A stretch of DNA of 21,817 bases, taken from positions 1-21,817 of the forward strand of contig JBKDBG010000119.1 in assembly GCA_046314755.1 (NCBI GenBank), given 5' to 3'. Below, piece by piece: positions 1 through 8,000 of the stretch. Position 1 is the stretch's first letter; the number at the start of each line of letters is the position of its first letter. This DNA is from UBA6183 sp046314755. Its GTDB lineage: Bacteria > Bacteroidota > Bacteroidia > UKL13-3. The translations under genes were made by a program, and so were the position numbers. The notes below the pieces were generated by a model that ran no database searches, was not told the DNA's origin, and was given only the letters and a program-made list of their open reading frames with translations.

Positions 1-1344
1 GTAAATTACCCAAGTAAGCATTTGTTTACCATCGGTTGTGGTAATCCAACGTTTTTCAACTTTACCTAATTTCACATTATCCCAAATGTTTTTGTTGGTA
101 AAGGTAAGTTGACGTTCAACACCATCGCGGTTTACTGCAAATAATTCGGTTGGCATGCTGATGTTTTGTTTCGCACCAACAATGGTGTAATTTTTTTCAG
201 TACCGCTAACTGCAAAGCCAACATAATCATGGTCGCCTTTGGTTAGTGTTTTAATTTCGCCATATTCTGCCCCGGTTTTTCTTACTTTTTCATTGGCATA
301 AAAAATATTTTTGGTGCCTTGGTATTGGGCAATAAAAAACAATTGTGTTCCATTTGTATTCCATGCTATGGCATCTGCTGGGTAATCAAAATCTTTGGTC
401 ACATCAATCTCTTTTTTATCGGCAAAATAATACACCATTACACGGTTTTTATCGGCTTCGTTGCCTGCACGTTTCATTCTTAACCAGGCTATTTTTTTAC
501 CATCAGGACTAAACTGTGGTTCTTTATCATAACCGCTGTTTAATTCAGTAATGTTGGTTGACGTTTTATTGTCAACGTTGTAAATAAAAATATCCGTATT
601 GGTGCTTACTGCACTGGGTGTGCCGCTCAATTTTTTGCATGAGAAAGCCAAACGTTTTCCATCAGCACTCCAACTAAATTCGTTTTCATCACCAAATGGC
701 GGTTCAGGCGCATGGTATTTTTCTTCTCCCAAAATATCAATGGCTTCGCCTACTATTTGCCCGTTTTGATAAGCCGCAACAAATGGGTGGTTGTATGTAT
801 AATCATGCCATGAATCCCAATGACGGTAATACAATCCATCAATAATTCGAGCTTTTACCAAAGGTAAATCAGGGTACATTTCTGCAACGGTTTCATCCAA
901 TTTTACTTTAGCTACGTACATGATATGATTTAATGCCGGTGCATATTTATAGGCTTCAATACCTCCTTTTACCTGGGTAACTTGGGTAATGTTGCTGCCA
1001 TCTAAATTTGCTTCATACAATTGTACATCTCCCGTTTTGGCTGAAAGAAAAGTTAGTTTTAGGCCATCAGGGCGAAAGCGGGTAGAGAAGGCATTTACCT
1101 CTGTATTTAAAACAGGAGTTGGATTTCCGCCAGCAACAGGAATTAAATACACAGTATTTAATCCTTTATTGGTTGGCACATCATAAGTTTTTACTTCATA
1201 CAATACTGTTTTGCCATCTGGTGAAAAAACAGGATTCCCTACACGGCCTAATTGCCACAATAATTCAGGCGTTAATTTTTGTTGTTGTGCTTGCACGGCT
1301 AATAAGGTAAATAAGCAAAGTAGAAACGTTAATGATCTTTTCAT
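1..1344 (-). CDS. S9 family peptidase (prolyl oligopeptidase / acylaminoacyl-peptidase type), 3' end missing
   Basis: The ATG at 1342-1344 opens a frame that stays open for 448 codons to the left edge, where the gene is cut. The product starts with a signal peptide (MKRSLTFLLCLF..., likely cleaved near VQAQ), then LTPELLWQLGRVG, a typical N-terminus of Bacteroidota S9 peptidases. Repeated TolB/PD40-like blades follow (FSPDGKTVLYE, FRPDGLKLTF, WSADGKRLAF, FSPDGKKIAW). The visible part is therefore the beta-propeller that gates access to the active site. The sequence stops at about the point where the C-terminal alpha/beta-hydrolase domain should begin, so the Ser-Asp-His triad lies outside the window and activity cannot be judged. 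The family hydrolyses short peptides; the signal peptide suggests a periplasmic or surface location. The lysA terminator just upstream means it probably has its own promoter, which I could not identify. Confidence 0.9.
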   Translation of the reverse strand, partial: MKRSLTFLLCLFTLLAVQAQQQKLTPELLWQLGRVGNPVFSPDGKTVLYEVKTYDVPTNKGLNTVYLIPVAGGNPTPVLNTEVNAFSTRFRPDGLKLTFLSAKTGDVQLYEANLDGSNITQVTQVKGGIEAYKYAPALNHIMYVAKVKLDETVAEMYPDLPLVKARIIDGLYYRHWDSWHDYTYNHPFVAAYQNGQIVGEAIDILGEEKYHAPEPPFGDENEFSWSADGKRLAFSCKKLSGTPSAVSTNTDIFIYNVDNKTSTNITELNSGYDKEPQFSPDGKKIAWLRMKRAGNEADKNRVMVYYFADKKEIDVTKDFDYPADAIAWNTNGTQLFFIAQYQGTKNIFYANEKVRKTGAEYGEIKTLTKGDHDYVGFAVSGTEKNYTIVGAKQNISMPTELFAVNRDGVERQLTFTNKNIWDNVKLGKVEKRWITTTDGKQMLTWVIY

Positions 1345-1380
1345 GGGTAAATCAATTTTAAGCAATTTATACATTTTACT

Positions 1381-1413
1381 AAAATAAAAAACGCTGCTTT
1401 TATGAGCAGCGTT
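1381..1413 (-). terminator. Intrinsic terminator of lysA
   Basis: A perfect 9-bp stem (AACGCTGCT at 1390-1398, AGCAGCGTT at 1405-1413) encloses a 6-base loop. Read on the minus strand it is followed by a T-rich tract (complement of 1381-1390). It begins 9 bases after the lysA stop codon. Confidence 0.85.
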
Positions 1414-1422
1414 TCAAGGAAT

Positions 1423-2655
1423 TTAAAAAGTTATTTCAATTTCGTTTTTAATGAGGTCATCGAGTGTTTCGCGTTGGCGAATTAAATGTGCTTTACCTTG
1501 GTAAATCATCACCTCGGCCGGGCGTGTACGTGCGTTGTAATTGCTGGCCATGGTGATGCCATAGGCCCCGGCATTTTTAAAACATAAAATATCACCTTCG
1601 TGCACTTCATTTAGCTTTCTGTCCCAGCCAAACGTGTCGGTTTCACAAATATTTCCTACAACCGTGTAAATACGTTGTTTGCCATCCGGGTTGCTTAGGT
1701 TCACTATTTCGTGGTATGAATCATACAACATTGGGCGAATCAAGTGGTTTAATCCGCTATCTACTCCAACAAAAACTGTAGCTGTAGTTTGTTTAATTAC
1801 ATTGGCTTTTACCAAAAAATAACCGGCTTCACTCACCAAAAATTTTCCTGGTTCAAACCATAATTCTAAATCGCGACCATATTCTTTGCAAAATGCTAAA
1901 AATCGCGAACCAAGCAATTGACCAAGTTCTTCAATATCGGTGGTTACATCATTGGGTTTGTAAGCCACTTTAAAACCACTTCCAAAATCTATAAATTTTA
2001 AATCAGGAAAATCTTTTGCGGCATCAAATAAAATTTCTGCACCTTGTAAAAACACGCCTGCATCTAAAATATCACTACCGGTGTGCATGTGCAGGCCGTT
2101 AATGTTCATATTGTGCGATTTTACCACACGGATTACATGGCGCAATTGGTATATGCTGATGCCAAATTTGCTATCGATATGTCCGGTGCTTATTTTGGTG
2201 TTACCACCGGCCATAATATGCGGATTCAAACGTATACAACATGGAACGCTGTTGCCATACAGTGCCCCGAATTGCTCCAAAATACTGATGTTATCAATAT
2301 TGATGTGTATGCCTAAATCAACGGCTGCTTTAATTTCATCAATACTTACACAATTAGGCGTAAAAATAATGTCTTCCGGTTTGTATCCGGCACGTAAACC
2401 TAAATGCACTTCGTTGATGGAAACAGTATCAAGGCCACTTCCTTCGTTTAATAACAATTTTAATACTGCTGTATTGTTCAGTGCTTTACAAGCATACTTT
2501 ATCTTTATATCAATAGGATTAAATGCTTGTTTTAAACGTTTATACTGCGATACAATTTTTTCGGCATTATACACATAAACGGGTGTGCCAAACTCTTCGG
2601 CCACCGCTGTTAAACTTACGCCTCCTGCGTAATAAGCATTGTTTTGTAACTCCAT
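1423..2655 (-). CDS. lysA: Diaminopimelate decarboxylase
   Basis: A PLP-dependent fold-type III decarboxylase that turns meso-diaminopimelate into L-lysine and CO2, the last step of lysine synthesis in the cytoplasm. Of 410 residues, K57 in YACKAL is the expected Schiff-base lysine. HMHTGSD (189-195) and FGSGF (224-228) match the barrel and phosphate-binding motifs, EPGKFLV (268-274) the EPGR-like motif, and RPMLY (307-311) the substrate-binding segment. CETDTFGWDR (337-346) supplies the catalytic cysteine from the partner subunit; it differs from the common CESGD form but I know it from Bacteroidota LysA. GITMASNYN near the C-terminus contains the PLP-contacting tyrosine. The length is normal. 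The ATG at 2653-2655 aligns with family N-termini. The gene ends in its own hairpin terminator and has an AT-rich inverted repeat in its leader. Confidence 0.95.
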   Translation of the reverse strand: MELQNNAYYAGGVSLTAVAEEFGTPVYVYNAEKIVSQYKRLKQAFNPIDIKIKYACKALNNTAVLKLLLNEGSGLDTVSINEVHLGLRAGYKPEDIIFTPNCVSIDEIKAAVDLGIHINIDNISILEQFGALYGNSVPCCIRLNPHIMAGGNTKISTGHIDSKFGISIYQLRHVIRVVKSHNMNINGLHMHTGSDILDAGVFLQGAEILFDAAKDFPDLKFIDFGSGFKVAYKPNDVTTDIEELGQLLGSRFLAFCKEYGRDLELWFEPGKFLVSEAGYFLVKANVIKQTTATVFVGVDSGLNHLIRPMLYDSYHEIVNLSNPDGKQRIYTVVGNICETDTFGWDRKLNEVHEGDILCFKNAGAYGITMASNYNARTRPAEVMIYQGKAHLIRQRETLDDLIKNEIEITF

Positions 2656-2664
2656 TAATTTTTA

Positions 2665-2705
2665 TTGATAATTGATAAAGAGGCCGCAAGATAATCAATT
2701 ATCAA
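2665..2705 (-). repeat. 12-bp inverted repeat in the lysA leader
   Basis: TTGATAATTGAT (2665-2676) is a perfect reverse complement of ATCAATTATCAA (2694-2705), separated by 17 bases. The nearer arm ends about 10 bases upstream of the lysA ATG. It has no following T-run on either strand, so it is not a standard terminator. It could be an operator or an RNA hairpin near the ribosome-binding region. Confidence 0.55.
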
Positions 2706-2759
2706 ATTTTGGGGAGAATAAAATATTAGAAATGATTTGATGTTAAGGAGATGACCAGA

Positions 2760-3521
2760 TTAATGTGATTGTGCAGCTTCATCCATCATTTGTTGGGCAA
2801 GTTCTTTTCCTAAGTAATTATCAATAATCATGTGCACAATATATAAAACAGGGGTGAGGGCAATAGCCACTATGAATTTGTAAATGTAATTTACCACACC
2901 AACTGCCAATACCAATTTTAAGGGCCAGTTTCCTCCGATATAAAAGGCAATAATCAATACCACAAAGCTGTCGATAAATTGTGATACTAAAGTGGAGCCG
3001 GTGCTTCTTAACCACAAAGCTTTAGGACCGGTTTTGTTTTTGATAAAATGGAAGGTATGCACATCAACCAATTGTCCGATTAAAAATGCTACCAATGAAC
3101 CAACAATAATCCATAGGCCTTGCCCGAATACATTACTGAATGCAAGCTGCATATTCAAAGGTCCTTCCGCGGTTTCTTTAGTAATCCAAAATCCTGCAGG
3201 TGACGTTTTAATGGAGGCATACACTGCTATAAAGGCATAAGAAATTAATGCAGCCGCGATGTATGAAAATAATCGCACTCCGTTTTTTCCGTAATACTCA
3301 TTAATAATATCAGTCATTACAAAAACCACCGGCCACAGTAATACTCCTGCAGTCATGTTAAATGAATAGGTGTCGCCAAAAAGTTTAATGGCAAAAGGTG
3401 TTATGCCTAAAGTTTCTTCAACAGAAAATATTTTTACACCAACAAATTCGGCAATTACTGCATTGGCAATAAAAAACGAACCCAGTATTAAAAATAGAAT
3501 ATTACGTTTTGATTCTTTCAT
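2760..3521 (-). CDS. yhhQ: Queuosine precursor transporter (YhhQ / VUT family)
   Basis: A 253-residue inner-membrane protein of the vitamin-uptake-transporter family (DUF165), which imports preQ0/preQ1 for queuosine modification of tRNA. Multiple hydrophobic segments are visible. The family signatures are DIINEYYG (71-78) and RSTGSTLVSQFIDS (172-185), with the conserved pattern around GQLVDV between them. The frame can be extended to a GTG at 3548, but that would put nine residues inside the upstream gene; the ATG at 3519-3521 gives the expected short N-terminus before the first membrane helix. The start lies 7 bases after the stop of the upstream beta-CASP nuclease gene, so the two are almost certainly cotranscribed. 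The substrate is inferred from the family; no queuosine synthesis gene is in view. Confidence 0.85.
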   Translation of the reverse strand: MKESKRNILFLILGSFFIANAVIAEFVGVKIFSVEETLGITPFAIKLFGDTYSFNMTAGVLLWPVVFVMTDIINEYYGKNGVRLFSYIAAALISYAFIAVYASIKTSPAGFWITKETAEGPLNMQLAFSNVFGQGLWIIVGSLVAFLIGQLVDVHTFHFIKNKTGPKALWLRSTGSTLVSQFIDSFVVLIIAFYIGGNWPLKLVLAVGVVNYIYKFIVAIALTPVLYIVHMIIDNYLGKELAQQMMDEAAQSH

Positions 3522-3528
3522 GTATTGA

Positions 3529-4935
3529 TTACATATTGAAACTATCACCGATTGCCGGAATAGTAATATGGTTAAACCCTTTTTCGGTAAGTAATGTTTT
3601 TAAGTTCTCTTGCGCAGGTACATCACCATGAACTAAAAAAGTTTGTTTCACTTTAGCCGGATTCAGGTGTTTGAGGTAGGCCAATATTTCTTCGTAATCA
3701 CCATGTGCACTAAAAAAATCTAATGAGGTTACTTTGCATTTAACCTCATACATATCTCCAAAAATGCGTACCAATTTTTCCCCCGATTTTAAGCGGCCAC
3801 CTAAGCTTTCAGGTGTGCAGTAGCCCACCAATAAAATGGTGTTTTCCGGTTTATGGATATTGTTAGCAATATGGTGTTTTACCCTTCCGGCTTCCGCCAT
3901 TCCTGATGCTGAAATGATGATACAGGGTTCTTCAATATCATTAATTGCTTTTGATTGGTTCACGTCACTTACATAAGTTAAATTTTGAAATCCAAACGGA
4001 TCATCATCTGTACGCAAGTATTGCAAAAACTCATCATTGTAACATTCTGCATGTTTACGGATGATATCTGTTGCTTTAACCGATAATGGACTATCAACAA
4101 ACACTTTTATTTTAGGCAATAAATTTTTATTGGCAAATTTGTTCAGCATGTAAACTATATCTTGTGTTCGGTCAACGCTAAAAGCAGGAATAATTAATTT
4201 GCCTTTGTTGATGATACAAGTTTCTTTGATCACGTTTAATAGTTCTTTTTCGGCATTATCGCTTCGTGGATGCAATCTGTCACCGTAAGTGCTTTCACAA
4301 ATCAGCACATCACATTGCCTGAAGGGTTGAGGTGTTCTTAAAATTTGGTCATTAAATCTTCCGATATCTCCTGTAAATGTAACTTTTGTTTTTTTGCCTT
4401 TTTCCTCAGCTAAATCTAGGTGCACGGCAGCACTTCCCAGTAAATGGCCTGCATCGGTAAAGGTGAGTTGTATGCCTTTTTCAATGGTTATGGTTTCCTC
4501 ATATTCAACCGGAACCATCAAGTCAATTACTTGCTCCACATCTTCCACTTCATATAAGGCTTCAATGGCTTTTTCTCCACGTCTTGCTCTGCGTTTATTT
4601 ACATGTTTTAAATCTTCACGTTGTATAAAAGCAGAGTCTAACAACATAATTTCACACAAGGATATGGTAGCAGGTGTTGCGAATATAATTCCTCTAAAAC
4701 CTTCTTTAATCAATCGGGGCAATAGGCCTGAATGGTCAATATGTGCATGCGATAAAATTACATAATCCAAATCATGTGGGGCAAATCCGAAGTGTCGGTT
4801 CATTTCATCCCGGTTATCAATTCTACCTTGAAACATACCACAATCCAACAGTATTTTTTTGCCCGAATCTGTGGTGATCAGGTGTTTGCTTCCGGTAACT
4901 ACTTTAGCTGCGCCCCAAAATTGTATTGTTGGCAT
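3529..4935 (-). CDS. MBL-fold beta-CASP RNA-metabolising hydrolase (Ysh1/CPSF73-like)
   Basis: A 468-residue metallo-beta-lactamase protein with a beta-CASP insert, the family of CPSF73, archaeal FttA and bacterial RNases. Zinc-ligand motifs run in order: HAHIDH (63-68), the GHLLGSA histidine (163-169), GDIGR (189-193), then the beta-CASP motifs ESTYGDR (214-220), SASGMAEAGRVKHH (342-355), SAHGD (409-413) and LVHGD (435-439). It probably cleaves or trims RNA in the cytoplasm; the target is unknown. The frame extends to a TTG at 4971, but that codon lies in the U-tract of the upstream gene's terminator, whereas the ATG at 4933-4935 gives the usual N-terminus (IQFWGAAKVVTGS). A -7-like TATCTTG, with TTG about 20 bases before it, lies in the short gap and could be its promoter. 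It leads a two-gene unit with the transporter downstream. Confidence 0.9.
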   Translation of the reverse strand: MPTIQFWGAAKVVTGSKHLITTDSGKKILLDCGMFQGRIDNRDEMNRHFGFAPHDLDYVILSHAHIDHSGLLPRLIKEGFRGIIFATPATISLCEIMLLDSAFIQREDLKHVNKRRARRGEKAIEALYEVEDVEQVIDLMVPVEYEETITIEKGIQLTFTDAGHLLGSAAVHLDLAEEKGKKTKVTFTGDIGRFNDQILRTPQPFRQCDVLICESTYGDRLHPRSDNAEKELLNVIKETCIINKGKLIIPAFSVDRTQDIVYMLNKFANKNLLPKIKVFVDSPLSVKATDIIRKHAECYNDEFLQYLRTDDDPFGFQNLTYVSDVNQSKAINDIEEPCIIISASGMAEAGRVKHHIANNIHKPENTILLVGYCTPESLGGRLKSGEKLVRIFGDMYEVKCKVTSLDFFSAHGDYEEILAYLKHLNPAKVKQTFLVHGDVPAQENLKTLLTEKGFNHITIPAIGDSFNM

Positions 4936-4970
4936 AATAGGCAAGATACGCTTTGTGTTTGGGGAAATCA

Positions 4971-5018
4971 AATAAAAAAAAGCGGGCTTCCGACCATGTC
5001 TGGCTTTCGACCCGCTTT
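4971..5018 (-). terminator. Intrinsic terminator of the giant nucleotidase gene
   Basis: An 8-bp stem (AAAGCGGG at 4979-4986, CCCGCTTT at 5011-5018) with a 24-base loop holding a short inner pairing. On the minus strand it is followed by a run of T (complement of 4971-4980). It lies about 20 bases past the stop at 5039. Confidence 0.8.
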
Positions 5019-5038
5019 AATTACAACTAAACAGTAGC

Positions 5039-8000
5039 TTATTTAATAGCTATTTTTTTATACACTGTACCTTGTTTGTTTTCAATACAAATCGTGTATA
5101 AACCTTCGCTTAATTCTGCTACAGAAATGGTTAGGGTTCCATCAGGTAAAGTTTTGTTTACATAGATTTTTTTTCCTGATAAATCGAAAAGTGTAACTTC
5201 ACTTATTTCATTTTTGTTTAACGATTGAATAAATAAAAACTCATTGGCTGGATTTGGATAAACCAATATTGCATTATTAATTAATTGTTCGTTTATTCCT
5301 GTACTAATATTGCGCTTAATGTAAATGTTAAATACTTGATTTGCATTGATGGAGTCATTGCTTTCGTACGCTCTAACCGTCCAATTTAATAATATACTAT
5401 CACCATTTAATACACCTAGATTTTCGGCTAAGTTATCAATTACTCCTTCTGTTAAGGTTATTGCATTTGCTGACCCATTATTATCCGCATCTAATATTAA
5501 TATCGGATTATTAAATGTTCCATTATTGCGTTTTAGTAACCAACGGTAATTGGTTGCATTTGCTGCATTTTCCCAAGCAATGGTAATTGGTGTTGCATCA
5601 TTTCCGTCAACTGAAACAACCGCATTGTTATTTGGTGAAAGTAAGCTGAAGTTACCTAGAATACGACCTCTTTTTAAGTTAATTAAATAATTTTGGTTGG
5701 CTTTAATGGAATCTTTGCCTCTGTAAGCAAAAACAGTCCACTTTAAGGTAATTGAATCTAGCCTTTGTAAACCTAAACTTTTTATAGCCGCATCTAATGC
5801 ATTTGAAGTTAATGTTAATATAGTATCGGTTCCATTGTTATTAGAAGGAATTACAAATAGCGGAGAGTTAAAGTTACCAATGGTTGAAGTTGCTATCCAT
5901 TTATACGAGAACGCATTTGTACTGCTACTCCAGCTGATTTGAATAGGGGTTGAATTGTTTTCGAAAACTGTAACCCGTACATCATTCGTTGGATTGATTA
6001 AGTTAAATGATTGTGGTAGTAAAATTGGTCGTGGTGTGCGAACAATGTTTAGGTTAAAATCGGCATTGGCTTTTAATGAATCATTGCCTTGGTATGCATA
6101 AACGGTCCACTTCGTTAATACTGAGTCTCCGCGTTTAATACTTAAACTTTCCAAGAAGGCATCAACCAAGCCAGATGTTAACGTTAACACAGTATCAGTG
6201 CCATTGTTATTGGCAGAAATAGATAATAGGGGAGCAGTAAAGTTTCCATTGGCTCCTGTTAACATCCATTTATAACTTGTAGCATAATTTGCTTTTCTCC
6301 ATGTAATGTGAATTGGGTTGGTTGATGCACTATCAACCAAAAGCCTTGTTTGATTAATCGGACTAGTTAAATTAAAATTACCGGTTGGGGTTTGTATATC
6401 ATTTTTACGTATTCCATATAATTGATATCCGGTTGTACAACCTGTGCTACCTGAGCAGAATTGTGCAAAAATACCTTCAAATACAAATGGCAGATTAGGA
6501 ATGGTTTTGGTTGGAGCATCGTCTAACTCAGTGTCGGCAGCTGCAATTACTCTTAAAATTGTAGTATCGCCTATGCTTGGCCCATCCCAAACCGTATAAT
6601 TAGTGCTTGCTGCAAAACTTCCGGTTGAATTGGTGCGTAGTCCATTAATTCTAATTAATCTACTTTCATAAAATTCTCCGTTTTGTAATAACTGTTTAAT
6701 GGTTACCGTAGCAGGTGTTACTACTTTGTTTGTTGCTAATACAATTACTGTATTGGTTGAAGTATAATTGCCAGAAGCCAATTGGATTTGAGCATAATTG
6801 TTAAAATCGTTTCTTGGTCCAATTACCTCAACGCTATCTCCTTCTTTTAGGGTACCATTGGTAATGGCATCAACCATGGCACCACTCGATTGACGAACAC
6901 CAATTGCTGCTGTTGCATCCTGTATATAAATAAACCTTCCCCAAGCTCTACTTACAATTCCCCTAACTCTAACCATATTAGGTGCGGCAGTATTACGTGC
7001 ACTTTGGATATTCACAGCAGGATTAGTTTCAGGGAAAATGGCATCTGGCCTTGTATTTAAAAGTTGTATTCTTCTGTCGCCTATTAAAGAAGTATCTCTA
7101 ACAGTAAATGCAGTAGCAATTGTGTTATGTCTTGTTAACATAAACTCTGCAAATGCATCTTGCTCTCTGCCAATTGCTGCAAACGTAGATAAGCCTGCTG
7201 ATTTTATTGCAGTATCTAAGTTCACTCTTGAACTAATGTTGCTTGGAAATGGATAGTTATCACCGCCTACAGGTGAACCAACTGATGATGGATTCGCAAG
7301 AAAATCTAAAGTAACAATTTTGAAAATCCTATTGGTGTCACCCACTAAAACTCCGTTTCTCACAATAGTGTCTAGTCTGTTTCCCAGCGAGTCGGTGGTT
7401 ACTAAAGAAAATACCTTATTGTTTGATGTTCTTGTAGTATCGTAACTAAACATTACCCCTCCAATTTGTGGAAATTGCCCCGGAGTAGCGGTAGGTCTTG
7501 TGGCATTTATACTGTGTTCAATAATTCGTTTTAGCCCTGCAGCATTGGTGCTAACAATTACTAATCCATTATTAAAACGCAAAGAGTTTTCTATATCTAA
7601 TTGCGAAACATCTCCTGCTACTTTATTGGCACCCGGGTTGGCTTTTGTACGTTCTAGGCTAACATTGTTTCCTACTGAATTTACAAAACCAATTGCTGAG
7701 CGTATACCTCCACCATTTTTTATGGATACTTTTACTTGTGGGTCATATTGCCTAGCATACCATAAATTAGCATCGGCAGTTAAATTTCCAAAGTTTGTTT
7801 CTTCAGTTCTTACAAAGTTCCTTCTGCCTTCAAGAAATACATTACTTTTTCCTAAAATATTTCCGTCTTTTGTGTTAACAACATTAGCAATAGCTTGACA
7901 TAAAGTTCGTACATTACTGCCCTTTGTTCCGGCTAAAAATGCATCACTGTAGTTTCCCCAATGAGCAGTTACCATAGCGGTATCTGACGCATATACTCCA

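Noticed and set aside
2081..2578. A 165-codon plus-strand frame opposite lysA
   Set aside because: It lies wholly inside lysA, which has every catalytic motif; the translation shows no domain and unlikely composition.
4394..4765. A 123-codon plus-strand frame opposite the beta-CASP RNase
   Set aside because: It is an antisense shadow of a gene with intact motifs and shows no recognisable protein features.
4936..4971. Longer TTG start for the beta-CASP RNase
   Set aside because: The codon sits in the U-tract of the upstream terminator, and the ATG at 4935 gives the family's normal N-terminus.
7500..7898. A 132-codon plus-strand frame opposite the giant nucleotidase
   Set aside because: It lies opposite the conserved nucleotidase C-terminal domain and has no family signature.
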